64,000 bases of DNA from Planctomycetota bacterium. GTDB lineage: Bacteria > Planctomycetota > UBA1135 > GCA-002686595. Shown in pieces: positions 16,721 through 26,421 of this stretch. Location: assembly GCA_016220085.1 (NCBI GenBank), contig JACRIN010000004.1, positions 1 through 64,000 on the forward strand, given 5' to 3'. The notes beneath the pieces are model-generated. The model ran no database searches, had not been told where the DNA came from, and saw only the letters and a list, made by a program, of their open reading frames with translations. The number at the start of each line of letters is the position of its first letter. Position 1 is the first letter of the stretch. The translations under genes and the position numbers were made by a program.

Positions 16721-19700
16721 ATGTCGGAACCGGACTTCGTACACCTTCACGTCCACTCCGAGTACAGCCTGCTCGACGGCGCCAATCGCATCGGCGACCT
16801 GGTCAAGGCGTGCACGCAGGACAAGCAGCACGCGATCGCGCTTACCGACCACGGCAACATGTTCGGCGCGATGGAGCTCTACCAGTCGGCGAGCTCGTCG
16901 GGCATCAAGCCGATCCTCGGGTGCGAGGTCTACCTCGCGAAGAAGTCGCGCAGGGAGCCGCACAACAAGAAGGAGAACGGCTACCACCACCTGACGCTGC
17001 TCGCGCGCAACGAGCGCGGCTACAAGAACCTGCTCGACATCTGCTCGACCGCGTACACCGAGGGCTACCACTTCCGGCCGCGCATCGACAAGGAGTACCT
17101 CTCGAGCCACGCCGAGGGGCTCGCCTGCCTCTCCGGCTGCCTCGCCGGCGAGATCAACCAGCACTTCCTGCGCGACGAGGACGTGAAGGCAGAGGAACTC
17201 GCGACCACCTTCCGCGACTTGTTCGGCAAGGAACACTTCTGGCTCGAGCTGCAGCGCAACGGCATCGACATCCAAGCGAAGGCCAACGAAGCGCTGGTGC
17301 GGCTCGCGCAGCGCACCGCGATCCCGCTGATCGCGACCAACGACATTCATTACCTGCGGCAAGAGGACTGCCACGCGCAGGACGTGTTGCTCTGCATCAA
17401 CACGCAGGCGAAGCGCGCGGAGAAGAACCGCTTCCGCTTCGACACCGACACGCTCTTCTTCCGCACGCGCAAGGAGATGGGCGAGATCTTCCGCGATCTC
17501 CCCCACGCGCTCTCGGCGACGATGGACGTCGCGAACCAAGTCGATCTGAAGCTCGAGTTCGGCAAGTACCACGTGCCACTCTTCCACACAGGTACGAGCG
17601 AGACGCCGACCGCGTTGCTCGATCGCTTGTGCGAGGAAGGTTTGCTGCGCCTCTACGGCGCGGATCCCGCGGGCGTCGCGAAAGCGCGCGAGCGCATCGA
17701 GCACGAGAAGCGCGTCATCCGCGAGATGGGCTTCGAGTCGTACTTCCTGATCGTGTGGGACCTGATCCGCTGGGCGCGTGAGCACGGCATCCCGGTCGGC
17801 CCGGGCCGGGGCTCGGCGGCGGGTTCGGCGGTCGCGTACGTGCTCGGCATCACGCAGATCGATCCGCTGCGCTACGACCTGCTGTTCGAGCGCTTCCTGA
17901 ACAGCGCGCGTGTGTCGATGCCCGACATCGACATCGACTTCTGCATGGACGGTCGCGAGCGCGTCCTGCAGTACACCCGCGATCGGTACGGCGTCGCGAA
18001 CGTCGCGCAGATCGTGACGTTCGGGACGATGGCCTCGCGCACGGTGGTGCGCGACGTCGGGCGGGTGCTCGACGTGCCGCTGAAGGACGTCGATCGCATC
18101 GCGAAGAAGATCCCGGCCGGACCGAACGCACCGTCGCTCGAGGAAGCACTCGAAAATGACAAGGACCTGATCGCGATCCGCAAGGAGCGGCCGGAGTTCG
18201 AGGAGCTCTTCGAGTTCTCGAAGAAGCTCGAAGGCCTCGCGCGGCACATCTCGACTCACGCGGCAGGCGTCGTCATCTCCCCGCGACCGCTGATCGAGTT
18301 CGTGCCGCTCTGCACGCACGACGGCGAGGTCGCGACGCAGTGGCCGGCGAAGCAGCTCGAGGACCTCGGCCTGCTGAAGATGGACTACCTCGGGCTGCGC
18401 ACGCTGACGATCCTCGCGCGCGCACTCGTGAACATCGAGAAGCGCGGCGGCACGGCTCCCGACCTCCTGCACCTGCCGGAGGGCGATCCCGCGACCTATC
18501 GCATGTTGATCGCGGGCGACACGGAAGGTGTGTTCCAGCTCGAATCCGATGGGATGAAGAAGCTGCTCGCGCGCATCAAGCCCGACTGCTTCGAGGACCT
18601 GATCGCGATCCTCGCGCTGTACCGCCCCGGCCCGCTCGAGTCGGGCATGATCGACATGTTCGTCCGCCGCAAGCACGGCGAGGAAGCGATCGAGTACCCC
18701 CACCCGCTCGTCGAGCCGATCCTCAAGGACACGTACGGCTGCATCGTCTACCAGGAACAGGTGATGCTGATCGCCTCGAGCCTGGGCGGCTTCTCGCTGA
18801 ACGAAGCAGACAATCTGCGCAAGGCCATGGGCAAGAAGAAGCCCGAGATCATGGCCAAGTACGCGGACCAGTTCGTCTCCGGCGCGGTCAAGAACGGCGC
18901 GACCGCGCACGTCGCGCAGGCGATCTGGGACAACATCGTCAAGTTCGGCGGCTACGGCTTCAACAAGTCGCACTCGACCGCCTACGCGCTGATCACCTAC
19001 CAGACCGCGTACCTCAAGGCGAACCACCGAGCGGCGTTCCTCGCGGCGAACATGTCGTGCGAAATGTCGAGCACCGACAAGGTCAAGGCGTTCTGGGACG
19101 ATGCGCGGCGCGCGAAGGTCGAGATCCACGGTCCGGACCTGCGCTTCTCGGGTTGGACGTTCGAGTGCGAGGGCGAAGGCGTGCGCTACGGGCTCGGCGC
19201 GATCAAGGGCACCGGCGAACGCGCGATCGAGAACCTGCTCGCCGCACGCGACGCGTTGCAGAAGGAGCGCCTGCCGATCGGAATGCACGAGCTCTGCGCG
19301 CGCGCCGATTCGAGCGAAGTGCCGCGCTTGTGCTGGGAAGCGCTGATCAAGGCCGGCGCGCTCGACTTCGGCGGCGTGAACCGCGGCATGCTCGTCCACC
19401 AGCTCGACTCCGCGCTCGCGGAGGGTTCGCGCCTCGCCGCGGACCGCAAGGCCGGACAAGGCTCGCTGTTCGGCGGGCCGGCGGAGCCGGAACCGACGAA
19501 GCACGAGCACGGCGGACCGAACGACGACGCGCACGCGTGGACGCGCGCGGAGACGCTGCGCGCGGAGCGCGAGGCGCTCGGCTTCTACGTTTCCGGCCAC
19601 CCGCTCGAGGAGCGTGCTGGGCTCTTCGCGCTGCTCTCGACCGTGCGCACCAGCGAGCTCGCGACGCGCTCCGGCGGCAGCGAGCTCACGATCGCCGGCT

Positions 19701-20188
19701 TGGTCGTCGGCTTCACGGAACTGATCGTGAAGTCCGGCTCGCTCGCGGGCCGCAAGATGGCGCGCTTCCGACTCGAGGACCTCGAAGGCTCGGTCGCGGT
19801 CACCGTCTTTCCGCGCACGCTCGAGGCGCAACAGGGCCGACTCGCCGAGGACACGGTGATCGTCGCGCGCGCGAAGCTCGAGGAGCACTCCGAGGAGCCC
19901 GCGCTCATCCTCGAGGAGGCGTTGTCGATCGACGAGGCGCTCAAGCGCTTCGACGGCGGCTTGGTCGTCGAGCTCGAGCCGACCGACCGCGAGCGCCTCG
20001 CGGAACTCAAGTCCGCCTTCGCCTCGTCGCCGGGCAAGAGCCCCGTGTGGTTCCTCGTCAACGGCGACGACGGCTACCTGCGCCGCGTTCGCGCTTCGAA
20101 GGACCATGCCGTGACGATCACCCCCGACCTCGCGGAGAAGGTCCATGGCCTGATCGGGCGCGGACGGCTGCGACTCGCGCGGATTTGA
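16721..20188 (+). CDS. dnaE: DNA polymerase III alpha subunit DnaE
   Basis: Replicative polymerase catalytic subunit, 1155 aa. An N-terminal PHP domain shows HLHVHSEYS (8-16), TDHG (42-45) and GCE (68-70). The palm holds GPGRGSAAGS (360-369) and the catalytic pair in PDIDIDF (401-407). Near the C-terminus QGSLFG (913-918) fits a beta-clamp binding motif, and an OB-fold follows from about 985 (LTIAGLVVGFTE). The start has GAGGAG 7 nt upstream. The PHP metal ligands look complete, so it may carry proofreading-type activity, which I infer only. It is convergent with rplQ. Confidence 0.97.
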   Translation: MSEPDFVHLHVHSEYSLLDGANRIGDLVKACTQDKQHAIALTDHGNMFGAMELYQSASSSGIKPILGCEVYLAKKSRREPHNKKENGYHHLTLLARNERGYKNLLDICSTAYTEGYHFRPRIDKEYLSSHAEGLACLSGCLAGEINQHFLRDEDVKAEELATTFRDLFGKEHFWLELQRNGIDIQAKANEALVRLAQRTAIPLIATNDIHYLRQEDCHAQDVLLCINTQAKRAEKNRFRFDTDTLFFRTRKEMGEIFRDLPHALSATMDVANQVDLKLEFGKYHVPLFHTGTSETPTALLDRLCEEGLLRLYGADPAGVAKARERIEHEKRVIREMGFESYFLIVWDLIRWAREHGIPVGPGRGSAAGSAVAYVLGITQIDPLRYDLLFERFLNSARVSMPDIDIDFCMDGRERVLQYTRDRYGVANVAQIVTFGTMASRTVVRDVGRVLDVPLKDVDRIAKKIPAGPNAPSLEEALENDKDLIAIRKERPEFEELFEFSKKLEGLARHISTHAAGVVISPRPLIEFVPLCTHDGEVATQWPAKQLEDLGLLKMDYLGLRTLTILARALVNIEKRGGTAPDLLHLPEGDPATYRMLIAGDTEGVFQLESDGMKKLLARIKPDCFEDLIAILALYRPGPLESGMIDMFVRRKHGEEAIEYPHPLVEPILKDTYGCIVYQEQVMLIASSLGGFSLNEADNLRKAMGKKKPEIMAKYADQFVSGAVKNGATAHVAQAIWDNIVKFGGYGFNKSHSTAYALITYQTAYLKANHRAAFLAANMSCEMSSTDKVKAFWDDARRAKVEIHGPDLRFSGWTFECEGEGVRYGLGAIKGTGERAIENLLAARDALQKERLPIGMHELCARADSSEVPRLCWEALIKAGALDFGGVNRGMLVHQLDSALAEGSRLAADRKAGQGSLFGGPAEPEPTKHEHGGPNDDAHAWTRAETLRAEREALGFYVSGHPLEERAGLFALLSTVRTSELATRSGGSELTIAGLVVGFTELIVKSGSLAGRKMARFRLEDLEGSVAVTVFPRTLEAQQGRLAEDTVIVARAKLEEHSEEPALILEEALSIDEALKRFDGGLVVELEPTDRERLAELKSAFASSPGKSPVWFLVNGDDGYLRRVRASKDHAVTITPDLAEKVHGLIGRGRLRLARI

Positions 20189-20642
20189 GCGAAGCGTGTC
20201 TGGGGAACATGCTCGCGAGTGCGCCGGCGCGCGCACGGATCGATCGCCCATCTCCGTGCAGCTGCTTACGCTCCAGGCCCCTGACTCATCTCGAGCACAC
20301 TTCCTCCCGGTAGCGTCGGACTGAACACCAACAGCGTCCCGGGCCTGAGCTCGAGGTGGGTCGGTTTTCGCTCGCCGGATGGGTCAGGTTTCGTTTACCG
20401 CTTCACGTTCGCGTCGATCGCGCCGTCGAACCTGACGAAGGCGCTCGCGGTGACCGGTCGGCGGCAGCAGGCCGGTGTGGTGCTCGACGAGTTCCTCGCA
20501 TCGATCGAGCGCACGTTCGGGTCGAGCGTCGCCGGAGCGAAACGCGGTCGCCGAGGCGATCGCTGGGACGCGCCGCGCGGAAAGGCGGACGGGCGACGCG
20601 CTCTCGGCGCATCGCCCGTCCGTGAACTCGACCCGGCGTCCG
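20189..20642. other. dnaE-rplQ convergent gap with a possible gene remnant
   Basis: 454 bp without a complete gene. On the plus strand a frame open from 20285 contains, at about 20390-20530, a stretch that looks coding: FVYRFTFASIAPSNLTKAL followed by AVTG and VVLDEFLASIERTF. Nearly every third position is G or C and Arg is not inflated, unlike antisense frames here. No ATG precedes it and the frame then runs antisense into rplQ. I read it as a possible decayed gene fragment of unknown family. Confidence 0.35.
20586..20622 (-). terminator. hairpin terminating the ribosomal-protein block
   Basis: CGGACGGGCGA and its complement TCGCCCGTCCG form an 11-bp stem around a 15-nt loop with further GCGC pairing, 20 bp beyond the rplQ stop. 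CCTTTCC follows on the minus strand, a weak U-tract. It is the likely end of the alpha-operon transcript. Confidence 0.65.
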
Positions 20643-21104
20643 TCAGGACTTCGCGGTCGCGGCCTTCTTGGCCTTCTTCTTGGGCTCCGGAGCGGCTTCG
20701 GGCTCGGCGGCGACCTCAGGAGTCGGGGCTTCCGTCTCCTTCGGCGTGCGCTCGACGAACTCGAGGATCGCCCGGGCTCCGTTGTCGCCGAGCCGAGGTT
20801 TGGCGAGCTTCAGGATGCGGCAGTAGCCGCCCGGCCGCGCCTTGAAGCGCGGTCCGAGCACCGCGAAGAGCTTCGACACCGCGTCCTTGTCGCGCAGACG
20901 AGCGAACGCGAGCCGGCGATTGTGAACGGTCGGCTCCTTCGAGAGCGTGACCATCCGTTCGATGAACGGCTTCACGTTCTTGGCCTTCGGCACCGTCGTG
21001 ATGATGCGCTCGTGGGCGATCAACGCGTTGGCGAGATTGCGCTCCATCGCCGTGCGGTGCGCGGCGGTGCGGCCGAGGTGGTTGACTGAGGAACGGTGAC
21101 GCAT
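20643..21104 (-). CDS. rplQ: 50S ribosomal protein L17
   Basis: Large-subunit protein near the exit-tunnel side, bound to 23S rRNA. The core MRHRSSVNHLGRTAAHRTAM through about residue 118 matches L17 (GGYCRILKLAKPRLGDNGARA). A Glu/Pro/Ala- and Lys-rich tail of about 35 residues makes it 153 aa, longer than the ~127-aa E. coli protein. It is the last gene of the block, 5 bp after rpoA, in the universal rpoA-rplQ order. Confidence 0.97.
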   Translation of the reverse strand: MRHRSSVNHLGRTAAHRTAMERNLANALIAHERIITTVPKAKNVKPFIERMVTLSKEPTVHNRRLAFARLRDKDAVSKLFAVLGPRFKARPGGYCRILKLAKPRLGDNGARAILEFVERTPKETEAPTPEVAAEPEAAPEPKKKAKKAATAKS

Positions 21105-21109
21105 GGTGA

Positions 21110-22099
21110 CTAGGCCTTCATGCCGAGAGACAAGCCCCTCTCGGCCAGCTTGGACTTGATCTCGGTGAGCGAGGTCTTGCCGAGATTCTTCAGGTTCATG
21201 ACTTCGGCTTCGGTGAGCGTCACGAGCTCCTTGAGCGTCGTGATGTTCGCGCTGTCGAGGCAGTTGCGCGCGCGCACAGAAAGTTCGAGTTCGGAGATCG
21301 GACGCACGAGCGTCTCTTGCACGCGCGACACCTCGCGGACGCGCTCGCTGAACTGAGTCGTCGACGGGTCGTCGGCCATCGGCTGCTGTTCCCGGTTGTG
21401 CTCGTAGAGCACGAACGGGTTCAGGTGGCGACGGTAGATCTTCGCCGCTTCGACCAACGCCATGTCCGGCGACACGGTGCCGTCGGTCCAGATCTCGATC
21501 ACCAAGCGGTCGAAGTTCGTGAACTTGCCGACGCGCGTGGCTTCGATCGCGTAACGCACGCGGTGGACCGGCGAGTAGATCGAGTCGACGGGAATCGTGC
21601 CGAGTTGGTACCCCTCGTTCATGTTCTCTTCGGCCGAGACGTACCCGCGGCCGCGACGGACCTCGAGCTCCATCTCGAAGCTGCGATCCGCCGTCAACGT
21701 GGCGATGACCATGTCCTTGTTGACGACCTGAGCGTCACCCGGGCACTGGACGTCAGCGCCGGTGATCGGTCCCTTGCCCTTCTTTTGGATGCGGCAGGTG
21801 ATCGGCGTCTCGCCTTCGTAGCTGAACCGGAGACGCTTGATGTTGAGGATGATGTCGGTGACATCCTCGTAGACGCCTTCGAGCGAGTCGAACTCGTGCG
21901 AAGCGCCGGTGATGCGCACGGCGGTGGCCGCCGCGCCCTCGATCGACGAAAGCAGCACACGGCGCAGGCCGTTGCCGATCGTGTGTCCGAAACCCTGTTC
22001 GAAGGGTTCGATCACGAACTTGCCGTACTCTCGGGTCAGCGTGTCCTTGTCGGGCTGAACCTTGCTCGGCAGTTCGAAATTGCGCCAGCGAATCCGCAT
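21110..22099 (-). CDS. rpoA: RNA polymerase alpha subunit
   Basis: Dimerises to scaffold beta and beta' and contacts promoters. The N-terminal domain has GFGHTIGNGLRRVLLSSIEG (36-55). The C-terminal DNA-binding domain includes LSVRARNCLDSANI and NLGKTSLTEIKSKLAERGLS, keeping the Arg used for UP-element contact. At 329 aa the length is normal. AGGTC lies close upstream of ATG 22099. It lies between rpsD and rplQ as in most bacteria. Confidence 0.98.
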   Translation of the reverse strand: MRIRWRNFELPSKVQPDKDTLTREYGKFVIEPFEQGFGHTIGNGLRRVLLSSIEGAAATAVRITGASHEFDSLEGVYEDVTDIILNIKRLRFSYEGETPITCRIQKKGKGPITGADVQCPGDAQVVNKDMVIATLTADRSFEMELEVRRGRGYVSAEENMNEGYQLGTIPVDSIYSPVHRVRYAIEATRVGKFTNFDRLVIEIWTDGTVSPDMALVEAAKIYRRHLNPFVLYEHNREQQPMADDPSTTQFSERVREVSRVQETLVRPISELELSVRARNCLDSANITTLKELVTLTEAEVMNLKNLGKTSLTEIKSKLAERGLSLGMKA

Positions 22100-22115
22100 G
22101 GGATGACCTCCGCGT

Positions 22116-22742
22116 CTACTTCGAGCAGAGCTCGATGATCAGCTGTTCCTGGATCGGGTGCGGCACGTCCTCGCGTCGCGGCAGCGCCACGACCCTCGAC
22201 GAGAGCGCGTCGCGATTGACTTCGAGCCAGCTCGGGACCGGTTGCGACTTGTTGACCTCGACGGCCTCCGCAACGATCTTTCGAGTGTTCTCCTTGGTAC
22301 CGGGCGCGATCACGTCACCGGGGCGAACTTGGAAGCTCGCCACGTCGACGCGACGTCCGTTGACCGTGAAGTGTCCGTGGTTGCAAAGCAGACGGGCGTG
22401 GTTGCGCGAAAGCGCGAAGCCCGATTGCAGCACTACGTTGTCCAGCCGGCGTTCGAGCAGGGCGAGCAGCGTCTCGCCGGTATTGCCCTTCAGTCGCTCG
22501 GCCTCGGCGAAGTACAGACGGAACTGACGTTCCATCACGCCGTAGATGCGCTTCAGCTTCTGCTTCTCACGCACGCGGACGCCGTAGTCGGTGACCTTGG
22601 TGCGCTTCTGCGCGTGGACCCCCGGCGGGTAGTCGCGGCGAGAGAGCGCGCATTTGTCCGTGAAGCAGCGCTGACCCTTCAGGAAGAGCTTCATCCCCTC
22701 CCGACGGCAGAGCTTGCACTTGTTGCCCGTGTAACGACCCAT
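22116..22742 (-). CDS. rpsD: 30S ribosomal protein S4 (zinc-binding form)
   Basis: Primary 16S rRNA-binding protein that nucleates assembly of the 5' domain. The 208-aa product keeps a zinc knuckle (C9, C12, C26, C31), so it is the Cys+ version. The S4 RNA-binding domain shows LERRLDNVVLQSGFALSRNH (96-115). In many bacteria S4 represses the alpha operon; no such site was identified here. It follows rpsK by 22 bp. Confidence 0.97.
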   Translation of the reverse strand: MGRYTGNKCKLCRREGMKLFLKGQRCFTDKCALSRRDYPPGVHAQKRTKVTDYGVRVREKQKLKRIYGVMERQFRLYFAEAERLKGNTGETLLALLERRLDNVVLQSGFALSRNHARLLCNHGHFTVNGRRVDVASFQVRPGDVIAPGTKENTRKIVAEAVEVNKSQPVPSWLEVNRDALSSRVVALPRREDVPHPIQEQLIIELCSK

Positions 22743-22764
22743 ACTTGTTTCCTCTGGAGTCCGA

Positions 22765-23151
22765 TCAGACGCGACGACGCTTGCGCGCGCGGCATCCGTT
22801 GTGCGGGAGCGGAGTGACGTCCTCGATGATGCTGACGAGCAGGCCCGAGTTGGCGAGCGCGCGGATCGCGGACTCGCGTCCCGAACCGGCGCCGCGCACC
22901 TTGACCTCGACTTCCTTCACGCCGGCTTTCATCGCGTTCTGCGCGGCGTGTTCGGCGGCGCGTTGCGCGGCGAACGGCGTCGACTTGCGCGTGCCCTTGA
23001 AGCCGACGATGCCCGCCGAGCCCGTGGCGATCGCTTCGCCCTGAGCGTTTGCGATGGTCACGTGCGTGTTGTTGAACGAGGCCTTGATGAACGCGACGGC
23101 CTTCGCCGGTGCGCGTTTCACCTTCTTCTTCGGAGCGGCTGCTTTGGACAT
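22765..23151 (-). CDS. rpsK: 30S ribosomal protein S11
   Basis: Platform protein near the mRNA exit and E site. The 128-aa sequence has [33 protein letters not shown] and the conserved [13 protein letters not shown] end. The first ~15 residues form a Lys/Ala-rich extension. It starts 3 bp after the rpsM stop, so translation is probably coupled, and leads to rpsD. Confidence 0.97.
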   Translation of the reverse strand: MSKAAAPKKKVKRAPAKAVAFIKASFNNTHVTIANAQGEAIATGSAGIVGFKGTRKSTPFAAQRAAEHAAQNAMKAGVKEVEVKVRGAGSGRESAIRALANSGLLVSIIEDVTPLPHNGCRARKRRRV

Positions 23152-23154
23152 GGA

Positions 23155-23538
23155 CTACTTCATTCCCTTCACGGACTTCTTGCCGGCGACTGTCTTGCGC
23201 GGCCCCTTGCGCGTGCGCGCATTCGTGCGCGTGCGCTGACCGCGCACCGGCAGACCGCGGCGGTGACGCAAGCCGCGGTACGAGCCGATGTCGCGCAAAC
23301 GGTTGATCGATGCCGTGACCTGGCGGCGCAGCTGACCCTCGACCGAGAAGTTCTTCTGGATGTGGTTCGCGACCACAGTCAGCTGATCTTCATTCAGATC
23401 ACGGGCGCGCATCCCGGGGTCGAGGTTCAGTTCCTTGCAGATCTTCGACGCCGTCGTCCGACCCACTCCGTAGATGTAGGTGAGAGCGACTTCGAGGCGC
23501 TTATTCGGGGGGATGTCTACGCCGATGACACGCGGCAT
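23155..23538 (-). CDS. rpsM: 30S ribosomal protein S13
   Basis: Head protein contacting the P-site tRNA and forming intersubunit bridges. The 127-aa product has the helix-two-turn-helix ([17 protein letters not shown]) and a basic C-terminal tail ([19 protein letters not shown]) that reaches the tRNA. It follows rpmJ by 39 bp and precedes rpsK, as in the standard alpha operon. Confidence 0.97.
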   Translation of the reverse strand: MPRVIGVDIPPNKRLEVALTYIYGVGRTTASKICKELNLDPGMRARDLNEDQLTVVANHIQKNFSVEGQLRRQVTASINRLRDIGSYRGLRHRRGLPVRGQRTRTNARTRKGPRKTVAGKKSVKGMK

Positions 23539-23577
23539 GAGATTTCGGCTCCTGGAGAGTGGTGTGCGGGTGAAGGG

Positions 23578-23694
23578 CTACTTGCCCTGCTTTTGCTTGT
23601 GCGTCGGGTCTTTGCAGATGACGCGCACGACGCCACGGCGTCGCACGATCTTGCAGTTGGCGCACATGCGGGATACTGAGCTGCGGACTTTCAT
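23578..23694 (-). CDS. rpmJ: 50S ribosomal protein L36 (zinc-binding form)
   Basis: Very small 50S protein, here 38 aa: [20 protein letters not shown] and a short remainder. Zinc ligands C11, C14, C27 and H32 are present, so this is the Cys+ form. The ATG at 23694 overlaps the infA stop by 4 bp (ATGA). The infA-rpmJ-rpsM order is standard. Confidence 0.95.
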   Translation of the reverse strand: MKVRSSVSRMCANCKIVRRRGVVRVICKDPTHKQKQGK

Positions 23695-23927
23695 TGGTGG
23701 TCCTTCTTCTTGGTGCCGCGGTAGACGATGCGACCTTTGGTCAGGTCGTACGGCGACATCTCGACGGTGATCTTGTCTCCGGGCAGGATGCGGATGTAGT
23801 TCATGCGCATCTTGCCGCTGACGTGGGCGAGGATCTCGTGGCCGGACGAGAGCTTCGCCCGGAAGCGCGCGTTGGGCAGCGCCTCGGTGACGATGGCCTC
23901 GACCACGATCGGTTCTTCCTTCGCCAT
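23691..23927 (-). CDS. infA: translation initiation factor IF-1
   Basis: OB-fold factor that blocks the A site during initiation. I choose ATG 23927 ([20 protein letters not shown]), giving 78 aa; a TTG one codon upstream is less likely. Key segments are [20 protein letters not shown] and [20 protein letters not shown]. The ATG shares its A with the adk stop (TGATG). Unlike many bacteria, no map gene lies between adk and infA. Confidence 0.96.
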   Translation of the reverse strand: MAKEEPIVVEAIVTEALPNARFRAKLSSGHEILAHVSGKMRMNYIRILPGDKITVEMSPYDLTKGRIVYRGTKKKDHQ

Positions 23928-24589
23928 CAAGCCGCCTCTCCGCCGATCGAACGGCGTGACAGGTCACGGAAGACTTCTTCCTCCGGACGATTGCCGTCGA
24001 CCTCCGCGAGCAGCTTGCGGCTCGCGTAAAAGCCTTCCAGCGGCTGGGTCTGGTTGCGGTACACCTCGAGGCGCCTGGAGACGACCTCGAGCGTGTCGTC
24101 GGAGCGTTGCGTGAGTTCTCCACCGCACTTGTCGCAAGTGCCTGCCACCTTCGGCGGCGCGAAGCGCAGGTGATGAACGTTGTTGCACGCCTTGCAGGTG
24201 CGACGCGAGGTCAAGCGCTCGAGCAACACGGTTTCCGGCACGCGCAGCGAGAGCACGACCACCTTGGCGTGGCCGCCCAAACGCTTCTCGAGTGCCTCGG
24301 CTTGCGGGAGGGTGCGCGGGAAACCGTCGAGCAGGTAACCCTGCCGGCAGTCCGGTTTCGCGACGCGGTCGAAGAGCATCTCGAGCACGAGGTCGTCGGG
24401 CACGAGTTGCCCCGCGTCCATGAAGCCCTTCGCGCGCTTGCCCAGTGCCGTGTCCTGCTTCAGGTTCTCGCGGAAGAGGTCTCCCGTCGAAATATGCGCG
24501 AGCGAGCGAGCGGCGCACAGGCGCGCGGCCTGCGTCCCCTTGCCCGCCCCCGGAGGCCCGAGAAGGATCAGCACCAGGACCACGGTCAT
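23927..24589 (-). CDS. adk: adenylate kinase with zinc-type lid
   Basis: Interconverts ATP+AMP and 2 ADP. The P-loop GPPGAGKGT spans 11-19 and the AMP site includes [18 protein letters not shown]. The lid has four Cys (C131, C134, C151, C154), the zinc-binding long-lid form. The 220-aa start at 24589 overlaps the secY stop by 4 bp. The longer frame upstream is secY out of frame. secY-adk-infA linkage is common. Confidence 0.96.
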   Translation of the reverse strand: MTVVLVLILLGPPGAGKGTQAARLCAARSLAHISTGDLFRENLKQDTALGKRAKGFMDAGQLVPDDLVLEMLFDRVAKPDCRQGYLLDGFPRTLPQAEALEKRLGGHAKVVVLSLRVPETVLLERLTSRRTCKACNNVHHLRFAPPKVAGTCDKCGGELTQRSDDTLEVVSRRLEVYRNQTQPLEGFYASRKLLAEVDGNRPEEEVFRDLSRRSIGGEAA

Positions 24590-25911
24590 TCTCCGTCGCG
24601 CGGCGTTTCGCCGCTGCGGCCCCAGGTCGAACCGGTCTGCTTCATGAAGCCCTCGTAGTTGCGCATCACGAGCTGCGCGTTGAGCTTGTCCACGAGGTCC
24701 ATCGCGACACCGACGACGATCAGCACCGAGGTGCCGCCGATGAAGTACGCCATCCGGCCCTGGAAGCCAGAGCTGGTCGTCATCAGGTTCGGCAACACGG
24801 CGATCAAAGCGAGGAAGGCGGCGCCCGCCATCGTGATCCGCGTCAGCGTGTAGGTGAGGAACTCGGCCGTCTTCTGGCCCGGACGGATGCCCGGGATGAA
24901 GGAGCCGTGCTCGCGCAGGTTGTTGGCGATCTCTTCCGGCTGGAACATCAGGCGGTTCCAGAAGAAGCAGAACGCGAAGATCAGGACGATGTAGAGCGAG
25001 ATGTGGATGAACCCGCGCGGGTCGTTCATCAGATTCTCGAGCGTCGTCCAGCCGAACACCTTGAAGAGCACGCCCGGGATCACGAACAAGATCGAGGCGA
25101 AGATGATCGGCATCACGCCCGCCATGTTGATCTTGAGCGGGAGGAAGTGACGCTGACCGCCGTAGACCTTGCGGCCACGGGTCAGCTTCGCGTACTGGAT
25201 CGGGATGCGGCGCGCGCCCTTGGTGATGTAGACGATCACGACGACGGTGATGATCCAGATCACCACGTAGGTCGACAGCGTCTGGATCCAGTCCGGATCC
25301 GCGGTGATCTGCATCATGCTCGCCGGGAGCTCGGCGATGATGCCGGCCATGATGATCAGAGAGGCCCCGTTGCCCAGGCCGTACTCGGTGATCAGCTCGC
25401 CGATCCACATGCAGAGGACCGTACCGGCGGTCAACGACAGCACGACGAGCACGAAGAGCCCGATGCCCGGATCGACGCCCGGCGCGATCATCTCGGGGAA
25501 CTGCTTGAACACGCCGGTGTAGACGAACACCGCCTGCAGCATCGCGATCGGCACGGTCGCGAGGCGCGTCCACTGATTGATCTTCTTCTGGCCGGTCGCA
25601 CCTTCCTTGGCGACGGCTTCGATGCGCGGGCTGATCTTCGCGAGCATCGAGAAGATGATCGACGCCGAGATGTACGGCATGATCCCGAGCGCGAAGATCG
25701 TCGTGCGCCCGATGGCGCCGCCCGAAAACGCGTTCATCAGGCCGAACAGACTCCCCTTCATGCCTTCCGCAGCCTGAGCGAGGTACTGCGGGTTCATGCC
25801 CGGCAACGGGATCTGGAACCCGAGACGGAACGCGAGAATCAACATCAACGTGTTGACGATCTTGTCCCGGACCTCGGGAATCTTCAGGAGCTGTAGAGCT
25901 CGGTGCTCCAC
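24586..25911 (-). CDS. secY: protein translocase subunit SecY
   Basis: Channel-forming subunit of the Sec translocon, with ten membrane helices expected. Plug and lateral-gate segments (ISASIIFSMLAKISP, ITEYGLGNGASLII) and the cytoplasmic loop (GQRHFLPLKINMAGVMPIIF) are recognisable. Start choice is uncertain: GTG 25911 (MEHRALQLLKI) has AAAGG 9 nt upstream; TTG 25920 overlaps the rplO stop (TTGA); ATG 25953 would overlap rplO by 37 bp. From 25911 the length is 441 aa. SecE is encoded at 50673. Confidence 0.95.
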   Translation of the reverse strand: MEHRALQLLKIPEVRDKIVNTLMLILAFRLGFQIPLPGMNPQYLAQAAEGMKGSLFGLMNAFSGGAIGRTTIFALGIMPYISASIIFSMLAKISPRIEAVAKEGATGQKKINQWTRLATVPIAMLQAVFVYTGVFKQFPEMIAPGVDPGIGLFVLVVLSLTAGTVLCMWIGELITEYGLGNGASLIIMAGIIAELPASMMQITADPDWIQTLSTYVVIWIITVVVIVYITKGARRIPIQYAKLTRGRKVYGGQRHFLPLKINMAGVMPIIFASILFVIPGVLFKVFGWTTLENLMNDPRGFIHISLYIVLIFAFCFFWNRLMFQPEEIANNLREHGSFIPGIRPGQKTAEFLTYTLTRITMAGAAFLALIAVLPNLMTTSSGFQGRMAYFIGGTSVLIVVGVAMDLVDKLNAQLVMRNYEGFMKQTGSTWGRSGETPRDGE

Positions 25912-25916
25912 TCCGT

Positions 25917-26420
25917 TCAACCTTTCGTGCCCGGGTTCGTGCCCGGGTCGCACGCGACGACTTCGCGGTGGGCCTGGTCGAGCTCGACGACGGTGCCGCC
26001 GGCGGCTTCGATCTTCTGGCGAGCCGTCGCGCTGAACTTCTGGGCGCGCACGGTCAGCTTCTTCTTGAGCTCACCGCTGCCCAGCACCTTGAGAAACGGC
26101 GTGTTCATGCTCGCGAGGCCCTTGGCGACGATCGCGCCCAAGTCGACGGTCGTGCCGTCGTCGAAAGCGTCGAGCTTGTCCACGTTGACGACCGTGTACT
26201 CGGTGCGGAACCGCGCGTTCGTGAAACCGCGCTTCGGCACGCGACGGTAGATCGGCATCTGACCGCCTTCGTAGCCCGGGCGGCGAGGCGCGCCGGAGCG
26301 TTGGCCCCAGCCCTTGTGACCGCGACCGGAGGTCTTGCCGAGGCCGGAGCCCGGGCCGCGACCGACGCGCTTGCGGACGGCGGTCTTGACGCCCTTGTTG
26401 CAGACGGACTTCAGGTCCAT
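25917..26420 (-). CDS. rplO: 50S ribosomal protein L15
   Basis: Late-assembling 50S protein with a long basic N-terminal extension: VGRGPGSGLGKTSGRGHKGW and GYEGGQMPIYRRVPKRGF. The 167-aa length is a little above the usual 145-150. The ATG at 26420 is one base after the rpsE stop. Many bacteria have rpmD (L30) between rpsE and rplO; here there is no room for it. Confidence 0.97.
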   Translation of the reverse strand: MDLKSVCNKGVKTAVRKRVGRGPGSGLGKTSGRGHKGWGQRSGAPRRPGYEGGQMPIYRRVPKRGFTNARFRTEYTVVNVDKLDAFDDGTTVDLGAIVAKGLASMNTPFLKVLGSGELKKKLTVRAQKFSATARQKIEAAGGTVVELDQAHREVVACDPGTNPGTKG

Positions 26421-26421
26421 G

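Noticed and set aside
16694..20251. A 1185-codon open frame on the minus strand
   Set aside because: Antisense to dnaE, whose own frame has intact polymerase motifs.
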